This document shows, in pieces, positions 1 through 13,401 of a stretch of DNA of 64,000 nucleotides. The stretch comes from Trichuris trichiura (taxonomy: Eukaryota > Nematoda > Enoplea > Trichinellida > Trichuridae): contig JBAJFE010000016.1 in NCBI GenBank assembly GCA_037903355.1, positions 1 through 64,000 of the forward strand, written 5' to 3'. Positions within the stretch are counted from its first letter, which is position 1. Each line of letters opens with the position of its first letter. The notes beneath the pieces were generated by a model, which made no database searches, was not told where the DNA came from, and was given only the letters and a program-made list of their open reading frames with translations. The translations under genes and the position numbers were made by a program.

Positions 1-221
1 TCAAGGTTACGCGAAGTACTAAAGTTTTGAGATGTCTGGAATTTTTGTGAAAAATAAACTGCTTAAAGTTGCAGCTTTGAAATTCTACCCGAATGCTCAT
101 TTGAGAGAGGGATGCGAACCCCTACCGAGGCAGTATAAGCAGGGGCAAGATTTCTTAAATACAGTATGAATTGTGGTCCATATTAGCGTGGTTCCCAAGT
201 AAGGCATTGCTTTAGAGAGCA
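1..221. other. 5' flank of MED12
   Basis: No coding exon was recognised. The stretch is presumed promoter and 5' untranslated sequence of the MED12 gene that starts at 222. No clear TATA box was seen close to the start. Confidence 0.4.
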
Positions 222-3200
222 ATGGCCAGTTGTCTGATTGCTTGGGAGAAGAAGTTTTTAAAAAGACCCAAACTTGGTCCTCCGGACTGCTACCCGCAAG
301 ATCCAAAGCAGAGCGAGGTAACTATTGCCTTCACAGTTGTGCGCTTTGCATCTTTGTTTGTCAGGATGAACTTACCGCCGAAAAAGTTCGGCAAGGCTAC
401 TTGTTCAAAACGCCCTTATCCTGCGAGTACGAGACAGCCAGGTCGGCAAAGTTTGACGAAAGTTTGGACGATTGCTTAACCAAAGTCCGACGCTGTGTCC
501 TATACTTTCGCATAGGTTCCATTTTTGCTTTGTAGGTTTTGCAAAGTCATAATGCCATTGCCGCCAGGAAGGCTGAACTAAACGCTTTACAAGATGCCGG
601 TCGGAAAAAGGCCGGCTTTAAAGAGCCCTCCATTTGGCATGTACGTGATGTACTGTTGTTGTACGATTCTCATTTCTGTACGTTTTGTTAGCTTGCCGCC
701 AAACCGAAAGCTCAGGACGCTTGGTTCAAAGATCTTTCGGGAAATAAGCCTCTCGTTATTCTTGGAAAGCGGGTATAAGCTAAAAGCCCATATAGCCTTC
801 GCCTCTTTACGCTTTTGTTTCCAGTTTCCGTTTCTGAACAAAAGAGAGGAAATCTTGACCACTTTGGCCGAAGTGAACGTATCGATGGTTCGGGCTATGT
901 GGTTTTTAAAAATGACAAATGCTCAAATAGCTCAGCAGCAGGAATGCGGAAAAATGAAAAAGAAACAAGTTAACGATCCCTATACAGGTACCTGCTTGTT
1001 ATTGTGTATAATGTTTTGTCCATTTAACCATACGCGCCCAGTATGCCTTTGTGCAGCTTTCGCTTAGGTGCCAAAAAGCATTGGTTTCCTTGTTTTACTT
1101 TAAGACTGGGCGCAGCTGGTTCTAAAGTACCTGCGCGACCTTATAATGAAGCTGAGCGACCATTACGCCATAACAACCGAAGGCTCAATAAATGTCGAAG
1201 TCGAAACCGCCTACAGGCATTGGCAATATGCCACCAAACTCAGTTGTTACATGTTCGAGGTATTACTCGCTTTCGAGCTTCCCCTGTATAGATTTGCATA
1301 TTCTGTTCCAGGAAGGGCTATTCGATAAGGAAGTCTTCCTAAATGGAATTTTGGATATTTTTTCCGACAAAGCTTGCGACGGCGAAGTCGGTTTGCTGAA
1401 GTTAATTGTACCTCTTGTTCTGCAGGTATGCCAATGAGCTGTTGTCGTTTTTTCGACTTTTTTTTATTCAGCTAATCGACGGTTTTTTATCTTCCGTAAT
1501 CCTATCCCGACGTCTGGGATATTTAGCCTGCAAGGTGCTGGCATCCATGTATTGTTGCGGCGTTGAAGGATCGGGATCTGATATAAGGTTTCAAGCTTGT
1601 TTTCCGCCTACAGTACGCCTAATACGATTTGCAGGAAGAGTTGGAATCCTGAGCATTTCAACTGTCAGTTTCACCGAACAGTGCTTTTGGGTTTAAGTGC
1701 TGTTGTTCACGCAATATTGATTGATTGCCCTACAGCCTTTGTAAGGCGCTTCTGCATCTTTGACAGTACGCATCTCCCTTGTTTGCTGCAGGTATGGAAT
1801 GAGATGAAAACGGACGATATGAGCGGCAATAGCAAAGCTTATCTATGCGGTTCTCCGCTAGACATATTGCCGTGCAATCCGTCCGAACTTCCAATGATCG
1901 CCGATTCGTCCACGGAACTCGTTAGCCCAATCCGTGTTTGAATTTTGATTTTTTCTTACTATCTGATTTTCAGGTACGTAAACGCCTGGAGAACTTGCAA
2001 TTGCATGTTAAGGAGCGCAGCGGTGTTGTCGAATCCCATTGGTCGTTCAGCAAATGCGAGCGAGCTGGCCTAAGTGAGCTTTTTTCGATTTTTAACGCGA
2101 AGTATGCCGTCCCGTTTTTTCAGGCACTGTTATTCAACACTTGCTAACCATACTTGACTGCTTGGACACTTTTAAATTTGAATATGTCGACGAGACAAAT
2201 CACATTGACGCCCTGTACTCGAAAGTGTTTTTCTCGGACGGGAAAGAAATGGAGGTTTGAAAAACAAGTGGATTTGTTTTCAAAATTGATAAATGATTTT
2301 CAGGATCAGGATTCTGTAGTTGTTAGATTTCTATGCCATTGGGCAGTTACAAATCATCGGTACGGTTCCCATCGAGCTTTAGTGGTTACGCGGCTTCTTT
2401 CCAAGCGCCAGGCGGTATTTGGCAGTTTTCGCGCCGCGCTTGCATTTTCTCGCCAAGCGTTTTAATTCAGACGTATAAGAAGGCGAGCAATATTCCGCAG
2501 TTCCCCTTCCAGACGGCTTTGTTCAAATATTTGGACAACGAAGCTCCTAATCTTGGTTCCAACATAGAATGTACTTTTTAAAAATTTTTTTTCGACGCGT
2601 CTGTTGTAGGTGAAATGTGCTCCTCTGTCGACATCCAACAGTTTACCAATTTGGTACTGTTGTTTTCCCATTTGATTCAGTCGAACATTTTTTCGCACGA
2701 CCAATACGTATCCACCCTTGTTTCCAGCGGTGTGCTCAAGTCGGGCAGTTCTTGCTCAAGTAGCGCGCCAGCACCCGGTATGACGCCTACCTCATCGAAT
2801 ATTGTTGCTCCTTTGCCGTTGGCCGATGACTTGAAGCAGTTCGAGGTATTTGATCAATTTATGTTTTTACAGTATGTCTTTTATCATATAAACAGTCTTC
2901 TTTACGCTTTCATGCATTTATTAAACATGTATTGTATACGGTACGATTTTCCTGCAGTTTCTGGCTCCAAGAATATGTAAAAGTTCGATAGAAGTCCTAG
3001 CGAAATCCATATTCCCAAGTCTTTTGCAAATTTTTGCGGTTAAGAAAAATAGGCCTTCTTACAGTATTCTAAAGAATGGTCAGGTAATTTTTCATTTGAA
3101 TTTTTGAAATAAGAAAGTGTGCTTTTTTCATATCAAGTGTTTTTATTGATTGATTTTCAATTTTGCTGTTATGTAGGCTTAGTTTGCAAGATTGCTTTGT

Positions 3201-6200
3201 TTTACAGAGCTTAGACTTCAACGTCCTTAGAGAAAGCGAAGACGCAAGGCTTGATTTGGACAAGATGATGGCTATGCAAGAGAAGTGTAACGCGAATGCC
3301 GCTTCCGGTAGGCGTCGTTTGTTTATTTAATTTCTTTACTTACTGTTTCAGAATCGAGCGTCAAAAAAACTGGAACAAAACTTTCTAAGCATTATTTTAA
3401 CGTTCTCCATTTTCCGCTTCCTCAGGTTTGTCCGTCAGAGTTTCTACGCGTACTATGAACTTCCGTCTGTCAGGATGAACAGTATAGGCATGATTGCAAC
3501 CAAAGGCAGTTGCTCATTTTCGGCTTAACCGCTGATCGAGATTGCAGGCGTCATGTCTTGAAAAAAGTGCGTAGTAATTTGAATATCGTCGCGGGATATT
3601 GATTTCCCTGTATGCAGATAACAAAAGAGTTAAACAAGCTTTGGTGCAGAAAGGCGTCAATTGAATTCTCTCCAGTTGCCCCGCCTCGTATTAAAAAAGT
3701 TTTTGACTCGGAATCGTTGAACTTGTTGTCACGTAAAATGCAGTATGTTACGTAGCTCCTTTTGAATAGCTGTATACATTTTTTGCTTAAGAAATCTGGT
3801 CTTCTTCGATCAGCATGCCGTCACGGACAGCTGTTGCGACACTTGTATAGAGCATCTCAGCGACTTTGCCTGCGGCTACTCCAACCATCTGCCTACGGTG
3901 GAAAATTTGGATTTCTTCCTCAGCATACTGGAGGAGTCGTGCAATTTCTTTTCAATGACTGAGTTCGTTGAGGCGGTTTGTCCTTTCACAGTTTTACTCC
4001 TCTCTTGGAAAGTATCCCGTACTACTATAGATCGTTACTATTCTACCTCGACTAGAAGCGCAAATTAAGGAACGTCGTCTGGATGGCGGCGACTCGATTA
4101 CTTTGCATTACGCTTTGTGTATAGTGGGCTATCTGCGAAAGCATCATTGCTATTTGATACAGCTGGAATCGGTGATATGCAACATTTGGCGACGTCTGTT
4201 TTTGCACATCAAATCAAAGACGGTACTGAGCAGCTTCTCGGCTGAACGATGTATATGGGTTTACGTTCACGACTTGTACGAATGTTGTACGTTCATTCGA
4301 GCCAGCCATGCGGACCTGTACTTGAATTGCCGAGAAAGAATACAGCGATATTTGTGCTTCGAAGCTAAGCCAAGTTGCTGTTCGGACGTACGGGGTCTGC
4401 TGGCCGAAATGCAACACGACAATACGCTTAGCGCACTTTTCGATAGCGCAAAGTACCTGCACATCAATATGGGCAATTTTGAATTTTCAAAATCTGTTTG
4501 TTTTTTTAGCTTAATTATTGAACCGAACTTGATTCAACGGTTGGTAGAGAATTCGAATTTTCGTTACGTCTTTGCGGTTAGCGCCTTCAAGGCTGTTTGC
4601 AAAGTGAGCGTTGAGTCCGAAAGGCTCTTTCAAATTGTACAATTTTGTACCGATGTCACTGCCCTATGTCCCCACCTGAATGCTGATTGGATAGCTATCC
4701 TGCGCGTTCTATGCTTTCCTACTTGTATGGGGCAGGATAAATGCTACTACGAGTCTCTTTTGGAGGTTGACGTAAGTGTAGACATAGTATTTTATATATA
4801 TTCATTACTTTAATGATAGCTTTTTATTTTCTCAGGTTAGCAATACAGCTATATATCCTTCCTTGGCTGTCCTGGTGACATCCCTACTTCGCCGACTTTG
4901 TTTCCGGCTGGAAGACTTCACGTTGCACGTAGCCTTCCCGGCGCTTCTGCCCTTTTGGAAGCATCCGGAAAGCCGTAAGTGACGACGGATCGATGTTCGC
5001 CTTCACTTTAATTCTAATTATTATTTTCAGCCAAAGTTGAAGACGCCTTCGAAGCTTCCGCCAAGTTGACACTTTATCTTTTGGGCAAAATTTTCTACTT
5101 TGACTTTTTCGGTACGCGCTTACTGTAGGAAAAAATTTTGAATTCTTTTTTAATTTTCAGGTACGTTCGTCAATCAGCGCAAGGCGCTTTCGGCGAGAAG
5201 CAAAGGTGAGCTTTATCTGATGTACAGCTCGGCGGATGGTATGGTGCCTGAGTCAATTTTGACGTTGCTCATTTCCGTCCTAATGTTGGGTTGGTTTAAA
5301 GAAAGGTTTGCCCCAATTGCAAAGCGGCTTCGTTGTTGTACTTTGCAGACGATTCTAACGGAAACGAAGTAAAGACGCCGTCCGCTTTGAAAGACATTTT
5401 GGACACGTCGAAAGCGTAAGGAGAGAAAAAGGCGGGAATGTTTTGATGGTTGACGGGTTTGCGCTATTGTAGCTTGCAAAATGACTCGTGCTCTGCGGAC
5501 GAGCAGCTTAGCGTGATGGCCAGAGACCTGCTGGAGCAGATCTGCAAGCAAGAATGGATAAAGCGGAAATTCCTTCACAGCACAGGTTTATTTGACACGA
5601 AGAGATTGCTCAACCCTTTGGTAAATCATGCTCAGGTATTTCTGCTTTTTATTTAGCGTTTTGACGTACGCTTAAGAGAGAGAGCCTAATCTTGTAGTAA
5701 GCCTTTCAGTCAAATTCAAATTTGAAATAGGCCTCAGTGTTTCCCATCGATTTTTTTTCACTTCTAGGTCTTGTACCAAAAATCGGCCTTAGATAAAAAG
5801 AACTGTAACCTTCTATTAGCGACCTACAGTTCCTTTATCAAAGCAAGTGCAGCACCCGCGCGGAATTGTTGGCAAGAAAAGACGTGCCCAGAATTAATGT
5901 GTTCATTTACTGCAAGGCAACTCGTAATACGGAGAATCTATCTGATTGCTGTTGCTACAAAAATTGAAAAGGCTGCGTTAAAACCTAATTCCTTGTTTAA
6001 AGTGTTGTTTTTAGAATATTCGAACCTGAGCATCAAATTTTCAATTCAAACGCTGAGCTTCTTACTGTAAGGCCTTTGCTCCGAAGTGCCAATTTTTTTT
6101 AGGTTTAAGGCGCTCTCACTTCAAACTCGGAAATTGGCTTTTTGTTCCTGAGCGCCAAGTTCTCGCATTGAATCAAGAGGCTTTGACTTTAAAGTACTTG

Positions 6201-9200
6201 CCTTATGCTTTTGAATCCTGAGCGACAAGTATTACTGTGATGTTCGATTTGAATTTGTTGTTTCTAAGCATCAATTTCTGTTTTAGGCTATGAGCTTGTT
6301 AACTGGAAAGTTTCGCTTCGAACTGCTGAATTTAAAATGTTCATTTTAAATTCTTCGATCCTGAACATCAAGTTTTCAATTCAAACAATGAGCTTGTTAC
6401 TGTAAGGCCTTTGCTCCAGAATGCCAAATTTTTTCGGTTTAAGGCACGCCCGCTTTAAGCTCGTAAATTAGCTCTTTGTTCCTGAGCGCGAAGTTCTCGC
6501 TTTGAATCGCGAAATTCTGAATTAAAAGAACTTGCTTTACGTTCCTGTTCCCTGAGCATCAAGTATTACTGTAATTTTCAATTTGAAATTGTTGTTCCTT
6601 AGCATCAGTTCCTGCTTTAGACTATGAGCTTGTTATCTGGAAAGTTTCGTTTCGAACTGCTGAATTTAAAATGTTCGCTTTAAATTCTTCGATCCTGAAG
6701 ATCAAGTTTTCAATTCAAACAATGAGCTTATTACTGTAAGGCCTTTGCTCCAGAATGCCAAATTTTTTCGGTTTAAAGCACGCCCGCTTTAAGCTCGTAA
6801 ATTAGCTCTTTGTTCCCGAGCGCCAAGTCATCGCTTTGAATCGCGAAATTCTTAATTAAAAGAACTTGCTTTAGGTTCCTGTTCCCTGAGCATCAAGTAT
6901 TACTGTAATGTTTGATTTGAATTTGCTGTTGCTGAGCGTCAATTACCACTCGAAATTATGAGCTTGTTAGCTAGACCGCTTTAAACTCGGAAATTGGCTC
7001 TTTGTTTCCGAGCGCCAAGTTGTCGCATTGAATCGCGAAGTTCTGAATTAAAAGTACTTGCTTTAAACTCTTGAATCCTGAGCATAAAGTATTACTGTAA
7101 TGTCCGATTTGAATTTGCTGTTCCTGAGCATTAGTTACGACTCGAAATTATGAGCTTGTTAGCTAGAGGGTTTCGCTTCGAGCTGCTGAATTTAAAATGT
7201 TCACTTTAAACTTTTTGATCCTGAGCATCAAGTTTTTATTTTAAACTATATTTTACCATCAACCTTTACTGAAGACGGGTCCTGGTCGCCCTGAAGGCTA
7301 TGGGCATCCCATTATATCTTTTCTTTCTTGATTTTATTTAATAGATTCCACTGCGAACATCGCTTCATAAAACATACGCGCGTTACGAGAAGTCCAGTCT
7401 TTATGGGACGAAATTCTGAATTAGGCTTTGAAATAAAGCGCTGACGAGGGGCGCTGTCGTATCCGGAAAGCTCGGCCATTATCAGTCCGCAAATAAAACA
7501 GGGCAACGTTATATAATTTTTTTTCAATTAAGTTAAGTTTAGTAGTGCACTTTGTTACGTGGATGCTATAGGCCTTGTTTGACGTTCTTTTCAAAGGCGA
7601 TAGGTCAACGTTCAGACTTAGTTGTAAAAAAGAAGCTTTTGCTTTTCTATTGCCTTAGCATCATTCATTACTTAGCGATCAAAGCTAAAATGGCGTTAAG
7701 CCTAGCCAGACCTGCAACAGTGCTCGTCAAAATTGTTTCCCGCTTTTTAGGCTCAAAGATTGCTGCGCATGATCATGAGAAGCGAATCGGAAAAGGCTTT
7801 GATGCAAAAGTTCGAACTCTGCTCCACCAAAAGGGAATTGGTATCTCGCATATTGGAGAACTTGACCATCATGAATCTGTGGGTATCCCAAACGGACCTT
7901 CAACTGCTGTTGAAACAAGTGCAAAATTTGCAGAACGTAAAAATCGATTTTTTCCTCCTTCTACGCTATGCTAATTTTTGTTCTTCCGCACTGCAGGAGT
8001 CTTTGCATTTGATAGACACCATTGCCAAGGCGGTTATGGAGGTGTTTCAACTTCAGACGTCCGGCTCGTCCAGTGAGCGCAACGAGGGCAAGGAGGAGAA
8101 TTCACTTATTTTTGATACAAGGTAATTAATTGTCTTTAGTTAGGCTTTTTTTTGACTAAATGTTTTGCATACTAAAGTTTCGACGAAATCCCGCCATTTT
8201 GGTTGATGGCTTCTCTGGTTGCTCGATTGCCAACGTTCGTTCAAGGACGAGTGCTCAAAGCAGCCGCTTCTATTTTGGAGAACTACCAAGCTAGAAGAGA
8301 AAGAAATCTTCTTGCCCAAAGGTGACTGACTATAGCCTTCTTCCATCCCTTTTTTGCATATCGTCTCAAATCGATATTTCGTTTAGCTCATCTTTGTTGG
8401 GTCAACAACCTTTTCTATCGCTTCTTTCCACTTGTCTCAAAGGCCAAGACGACCAGCGCGAAGGTTTACTTTGTTCCCTGTTGAAGCAAGTGCAAGAATT
8501 CGTCCTTAGAGTCAAAGAGGTTACTGTAATGTTGTCCCAACACTTTCCAGTTCATTTTCCTTTCCATTAGGACCCTTACGTACTTTGCGACTCCGCCGTA
8601 GCCAATGAGATGTACGGAGCTTTGCAGCTTCGCCTTGGCCTCGTAGGCGGTATGTTCGATATGGTATGCAAGAGTTCGCATCTTGAAAATTGGGCTCTTT
8701 TGGCCATGCAACTAATACTCTATGGCATTGTGACCGAGGACGGAAACAGGCATGCTTACAGTCGCTCCCATAATCATTCAGCTTTTTAAAAGCTGTTTTC
8801 CTTTTAAGGAAGCTCTTTTTTTCATGCGTAGATTTTCTATGTATCCTACTGATGTCCTGCCTTATGCCGGACAACGCGAGTTTCTCCTTTTCCGGCCAGG
8901 AGCGAAGCAGCGACGACTGCAAGCGTTTATACAATAACGTTATCAAAAAACTGAAGGTGCTACAATAAAGACTGCGCGTTCTTCTCTCGACTACGTAATG
9001 TTTACTTTTCTTAGAAGGAGCTTGGTGATCGCTACTTCCCGTCAATGAAACATGTTTATCAACTGCTACCGATTCCCAGGCATACAATGGACGTGATCGT
9101 CTGCGATGCGTACGGCAGTCAGCCGCAGAAAAGCTCAAAAAGCGGCTCCTCATCATCTCTCGTCACATTTGCTTCCAACGATGTGGTCCAACGCAAAGTA

Positions 9201-11373
9201 ATTATTAAAAACCTCATATATTTCTTTATATTATTCATATTTTGTATATTTGTCTTTATTGTTATGCTGTGTTAGCCTTAGCGGTACCTAAACCTCGCTA
9301 GGCTTAAACGATGTGCATTTTCGCTCATAAAAAATAAGCGTCGACGTGATGGCCTTATTTCAGGGATTGCAGATAGTGTCTAAGGAGAAGTTGAACCCGT
9401 GGGAAATCATTGAAGGCTATAGCCGCGAAAACAATGGTTTACGATGGAGCTGGTTTCAAGGCGTAAAGTTGGATATTCAGCCGGAAACTTTGCTGCAGCA
9501 AATGATACGCATGCTACCGCACGACCATCACAATGCCCTTAATAGGCCGCCAATGCCCGGAGAGCTTCGGTCGAATCCATTTTTGGAAGCCTTGCAGGTG
9601 CACTACAATCCAAGTTCGTCGGACACCGCCGGCATGGACAAGCTGCCTAGCGCCAAGACGTCCGTTTCCGGCATTGCCGGCTTGTCGCAAGAGTTTTCCG
9701 GTCAAATACAAACTCCTCGGACGACCAAAGGTCGAGCCAAGAAGGCAAGCACTCGAGGAAGAAAGAGCAGCCGTAGCGCAGCTGCCGCTGCCGCTGGAAT
9801 GAACTCAGTATTCTTAGTAGGGTAAACACACGTACAGAATATAGGACATTAGATAATTTCAGCCAATGGTGGTTGGCCGCCCGATGAACGTTTCCCAAAT
9901 GCAAGTGAACCCAGTTGGACCATACGGTTATTATCCGCAGCAAATGCCTGTGGGAAATGCACCATCAATGAGTGGATACGGCGGAGCTCAAATGTGGCCA
10001 ATGAATATGCCTGCTAACAATAACTCGATGGTTGCTCCCGTTGGTCAGTCGATGGCGGCTTCCTACCAGACGCGAAGTTTTCCAAGCACGCCAATGCAGT
10101 CAAGTAAGCGAGATAAGAAGCAGCAATCCTATTGGCTGACAGTTAATTTTCTTCTTTTTAAAAATAGTGCCTTCGTCGAGTGGTAAACAAGCAATATCTG
10201 CTATGATACGCGGTAGACAACCTAGCGGCTCTGGTGGACAGCAAATGGTAATGGCTGGAGGTAGCTCAACCCATGTTGGCGGACCAATGCCTCCTAGTCA
10301 TGGCTATCTTCCTCAATCTATGAATTCAATGAGCAACGATGCCGGTTACAACCCTTCTCTTCAACATATGCAAATGCAGATGGACGTAAGCCTTAACTTT
10401 TGAGCTAAACAATTGTTAATAATCAATCGCGCGTATATAGACGCAACGTCAGCAGCAGCAGCAGCAGCAGATGATGCAGGAAAGTATGATGGACCAACAA
10501 GTAAGACCTTCGTTGCAGCGAACTATGGTTGTTCAACAGCAAGCAGCGCAGCATCCCATTGCTCAGCAGATGGCTCAACCCGGAAGTAATTATTTGAATG
10601 AACGCGTCCATTCATTAACGGATGTGTTGCAGGCTCTTACGCGGGTTACTCTACCTTTTCGAACAATGTGACAAATCGAATGCCCATCAGCGGTCCGCAG
10701 CAGAGAGACAACTACGCGCACGTACAAAATTTCGCGCCCGCCGCCAACTATGGCAACCAATATTATCAACAACAAAACAACGGCGGGCCCGTTCGCATGA
10801 TGCAGTCGGAAATGATGAGTCCGAACAACGTGAGGTAGGTGGCGTAGCTGCCTATTGGCTGCGCGTTTGAATTTTGAATTTGTGATTCGCAGGTTAGTAA
10901 GAAATTTAAATTCAAATTTGCACCAGCGAAACCGTAAATAAGGGCAGCTATTTATTGAAAGTTACTGTAAATGCCTGCCTGCTGAACGTAGCGTTTTAAG
11001 TTTTACTTCAAAAGATGTATTACTATCACTTTGCGAATGGTTTGTATGGATTTTTGTACTTGAAAACAGATACGGTCAACCGAACGCTCTGCCGCCAAAC
11101 TATCAAATTCAAAATCAGCAAATGCGTCCACCTGCCGCTGCTTATATGGCGCAGCATCAGCAACCTGCGCCGGCTTATCCAACCGGGCAGCAGCAATACC
11201 AATCGCCAAATCAAGGCCTGCCAGTGTATCAAGGTCAGAGGTGAGCAATGGCCATTTCGTTGGGTTCGCTTGCTTTAAGTTGCCTGGCATTTAGGTTCCC
11301 ACAGTATGCCAATGCACCCGGTCAGGAATTCAGCCAAAATCAGCAAATGAATTATTACCCATCGCACTATTGA
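222..11373 (+). CDS. MED12: MED12, Mediator CDK8-module subunit (about 41 exons)
   Basis: Nuclear subunit of the Mediator kinase module; in the family it links CDK8/cyclin C to core Mediator and activates the kinase. Collinear along its whole length with human MED12. Exon 1 (222-317) gives [18 protein letters not shown] and exon 2 (365-484) [12 protein letters not shown], so residues L35, Q42 and G43 match human L36, Q43 and G44, the kinase-activating segment. Next exons: 536-640, 692-772, 825-987, 1105-1259, 1312-1425, 1472-1587, 1635-1740, 1792-1920, 1974-2073, 2124-2254, 2304-2414, 2471-2555, 2610-2845. Later landmarks: ILSRRLGYL (near 1510), FLCHWAV (2326-2346), [15 protein letters not shown] (about 4240), [24 protein letters not shown] (8395-8465), [12 protein letters not shown] (about 8627-8662) and WEIIEGY (about 9400). 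The last 2 kb encode a Q/M/P/N-rich tail typical of MED12, stopping with TGA at 11371-11373. Exon phases agree throughout. One intron (8750-8808) appears GC-AG. Exon borders from 2.9 kb on are less certain. Confidence 0.95.
5990..7250. repeat. About 335-bp tandem repeat in the MED12 intron
   Basis: The largest MED12 intron runs from about 5637 to 7750. The phrase TTACTGTAAGGCCTTTGCTCC recurs near 6060, 6395 and 6730, and GAATTTAAAATGTTC recurs near 6330, 6670 and 7190, giving a period of about 335 bp with three to four degenerate copies. Each unit contains short motifs such as CCTGAGCATCAAGT and TTACTGTAA. A related motif set occurs at 19625-19870, so the unit probably derives from a dispersed element. 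Confidence 0.8.
7269..7300 (+). ncRNA. Degraded hammerhead-like hairpin
   Basis: Reads CTGAAGA, then a GGGTC...GCCC hairpin, then a mutated CTGAAGG in place of GAAAG. It is a weak member of the hairpin family described at 46007-46039 and lies at the end of the tandem repeat array in the MED12 intron. Confidence 0.35.
10450..10470 (+). repeat. (CAG)7 glutamine run in MED12
   Basis: Seven CAG codons encode polyglutamine in the MED12 C-terminal tail, equivalent in position to the glutamine-rich (Opa) tail of vertebrate and fly MED12. Confidence 0.9.
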
Positions 11374-11821
11374 AACGCAATATGAAACTAACTCCGCCTT
11401 GTTAATAGGTATCTAGTCAAACAATGTCCTCGCTAACGGACATCGTTCTTTTGCTATTGTTGTTTTCTTAATTATTTTAACGCCCATTTTTTTCTGAGTA
11501 ATTCCCTCGTTGAATTTTTTTCGTATTTGTACCGAGACGACTTTTTGTTTGTATGAATCATTGACTAACGACGGCTCTGTCCACTACAAGCGCACTGCGT
11601 TAAAGTGCTTATCGTAAACTATTGTTTACTTAAAGGTCCAACGAAATTGTTAATGGTATCCTATTAACAAAACATGCGGGTGAAACCCATTTCATCGAGT
11701 AGTTGTACACAGATGTTTTAGGACAGCTTTGTACTTCGAAGAAATTGTTTTTGCCCCAAAGACATTTTGCATAACAAGTTTCTTTTGCAATGATAATTTT
11801 TAAAGTAACAGAGACATCGGA

Positions 11822-12605
11822 GAGCACTTCGCTGCTTTGCATTTGCAGAATTCATTTCAGCGTTGTACGGTTCATTGTATTAAAGGTTTAATCTGTCCAA
11901 AAGTTGGTTGGAGAAGAAAACAAACTATGCGATATGCAAAACCACGCGTTAAAGAGCAGAAATTAAATTGCATCGTGTCCTGTCCGGTAATCGCGTCATA
12001 TCGTTACAGTAATTTGAATTTTCAAATTAAATGATTTTTAGGTAATCAACCATGAATCGCTGTCGCAAGCATAAGTGATAACCTGAAAATCATTTAATTT
12101 GAAAATTTGAATTACTGTAGCCGCAGACGATTTTGCCCGCTTTGCTGCTGCTTTGCATTTGTAGAATTCATTTTAGCGCTGTACGGTTCATTGTATTAAA
12201 GGTTTAATCTGTCCAAAAGTTGGTTGGAGAAGAAAACAAACTATGCGATATGCGAAACCACGCGTTAAAAAGCAGAAATCAAATTGCATCGTGTCCTGTG
12301 CGGTAATCGCGTCATATCGTTACAGTAATTTGAATTTTTCAAATTAAATGATTTTCAGGTAGTCAACCATGCGGCGCTAGGCTGCCGCAAGCATAAGTGA
12401 CTACCTGAAAATCATTTAATTTGAAAATTTAAATTATTGTAGCAGCAGACGAATTTGCCTGCATTGCTGGCATTTGTAGAATCATTTCAGCGTACTGCTA
12501 AAAGTTGGTTGGAGAAGAAAACAAACTATGCTGTTTTCTCGTGTCCTGTGCGGTAACCGGATACGCTCAAGCTACGACGCTGCCGCAAGCATACTGAAAA
12601 TCATT
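11822..12605. repeat. Tandem triplication carrying palindromes, 3' of MED12
   Basis: A segment of about 315 bp starting near TTTGCAGAATTCATTTCAGCG (11842) recurs near 12159 and, shortened, near 12473. The first two copies each contain a long palindrome whose ends read TTACAGTAATTTGAA and TTCAAATTACTGTA-like sequence: arms 12004-12044 / 12078-12119, and 12320-12360 / 12400-12441. The palindromes resemble a foldback element duplicated together with its host segment. No coding exon was seen. Confidence 0.8.
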
Positions 12606-13061
12606 AACAGAATGTGATGAGAAAGACAAAATTAGAGGAAACGGTTTTTCTTAACATGACCATTGCAGTCCGGCACCTTCAACTATCATAAACACCCATT
12701 ATTGCTACAGAAAAAAGTTAAACGCTTCGAAAGTGTCCTATGAAGGCATTTTGGCAAACAGGTTTAGCAAATGTTGACTTCAATTTTTACAAGTCTTACC
12801 TAGGCTGAAAATACTCGTACCGAAGCAAAAGCAAAATCGATGCCCTTTCGGAATGTGCGCTTTTACGAAATAAGCTGTTCTTAAAGAAGCGCATTATAGA
12901 GCGTAGGTTATAGGACAACAAGTAAATGGTGTAATAACTTTAATAAGGAGTATTGATCTTCAAACTATAAGCGAAGGTCCTTAGTGCGCCTTTTGCACGA
13001 AATGCATGCTTGGTGTATTTTTCTTAGCATGAACACAACGTGAGGCGTGGTTATCGCATTG

Positions 13062-13386
13062 TCACTGATTAACAGCTTGTATCAACGTTATACAATCGCC
13101 CTTCAACAAAATACGACCAATAGGCCGACGCATGTTCTTCGTAACACAATTTTCTTCCGCCTCATCAAGTACAATATTCATATACTCGTCAAAGCCTAAG
13201 ACGTTAATGGCGTACTTAAAGGCGAAGCTTAAGCAACCTACCTATGATGAATCCTTCTAGTCGAGTGTGCGTGTTCTCGTAAAGCCAAATTTGAACTCTC
13301 GTTCGACTTTGTAGGAAGCGAAAAATGAGGTTAATAGGCTGCACCATAACCTTCTGCACCTTCTGCCCCGATGGTCGATGTTCCAT
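13062..13386 (-). CDS. SNRPE: SNRPE, small nuclear ribonucleoprotein E (SmE)
   Basis: Member of the heptameric Sm ring that binds U1, U2, U4 and U5 snRNAs in the spliceosome. Two exons, complement(13242-13386) and complement(13062-13195), with a 46-bp intron that splits a Gly codon; together 92 aa, the same length as human SmE. Exon 1 contains [20 protein letters not shown], nearly identical to the human Sm1 motif, then a WLYEN segment; exon 2 reads [15 protein letters not shown] and ends with [16 protein letters not shown], the Sm2 motif. The start at 13386 (MEHRPSGQ) gives the usual N-terminal length; an in-frame ATG at 13401 would add five residues. The gene converges on MED12. Confidence 0.96.
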
Positions 13387-13401
13387 GACGACGATTTCCA
13401 A

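Noticed and set aside
8521..9156. Long minus-strand open frame of 211 codons.
   Set aside because: It is antisense to MED12 exons with clear homology; no family features in the minus frame.
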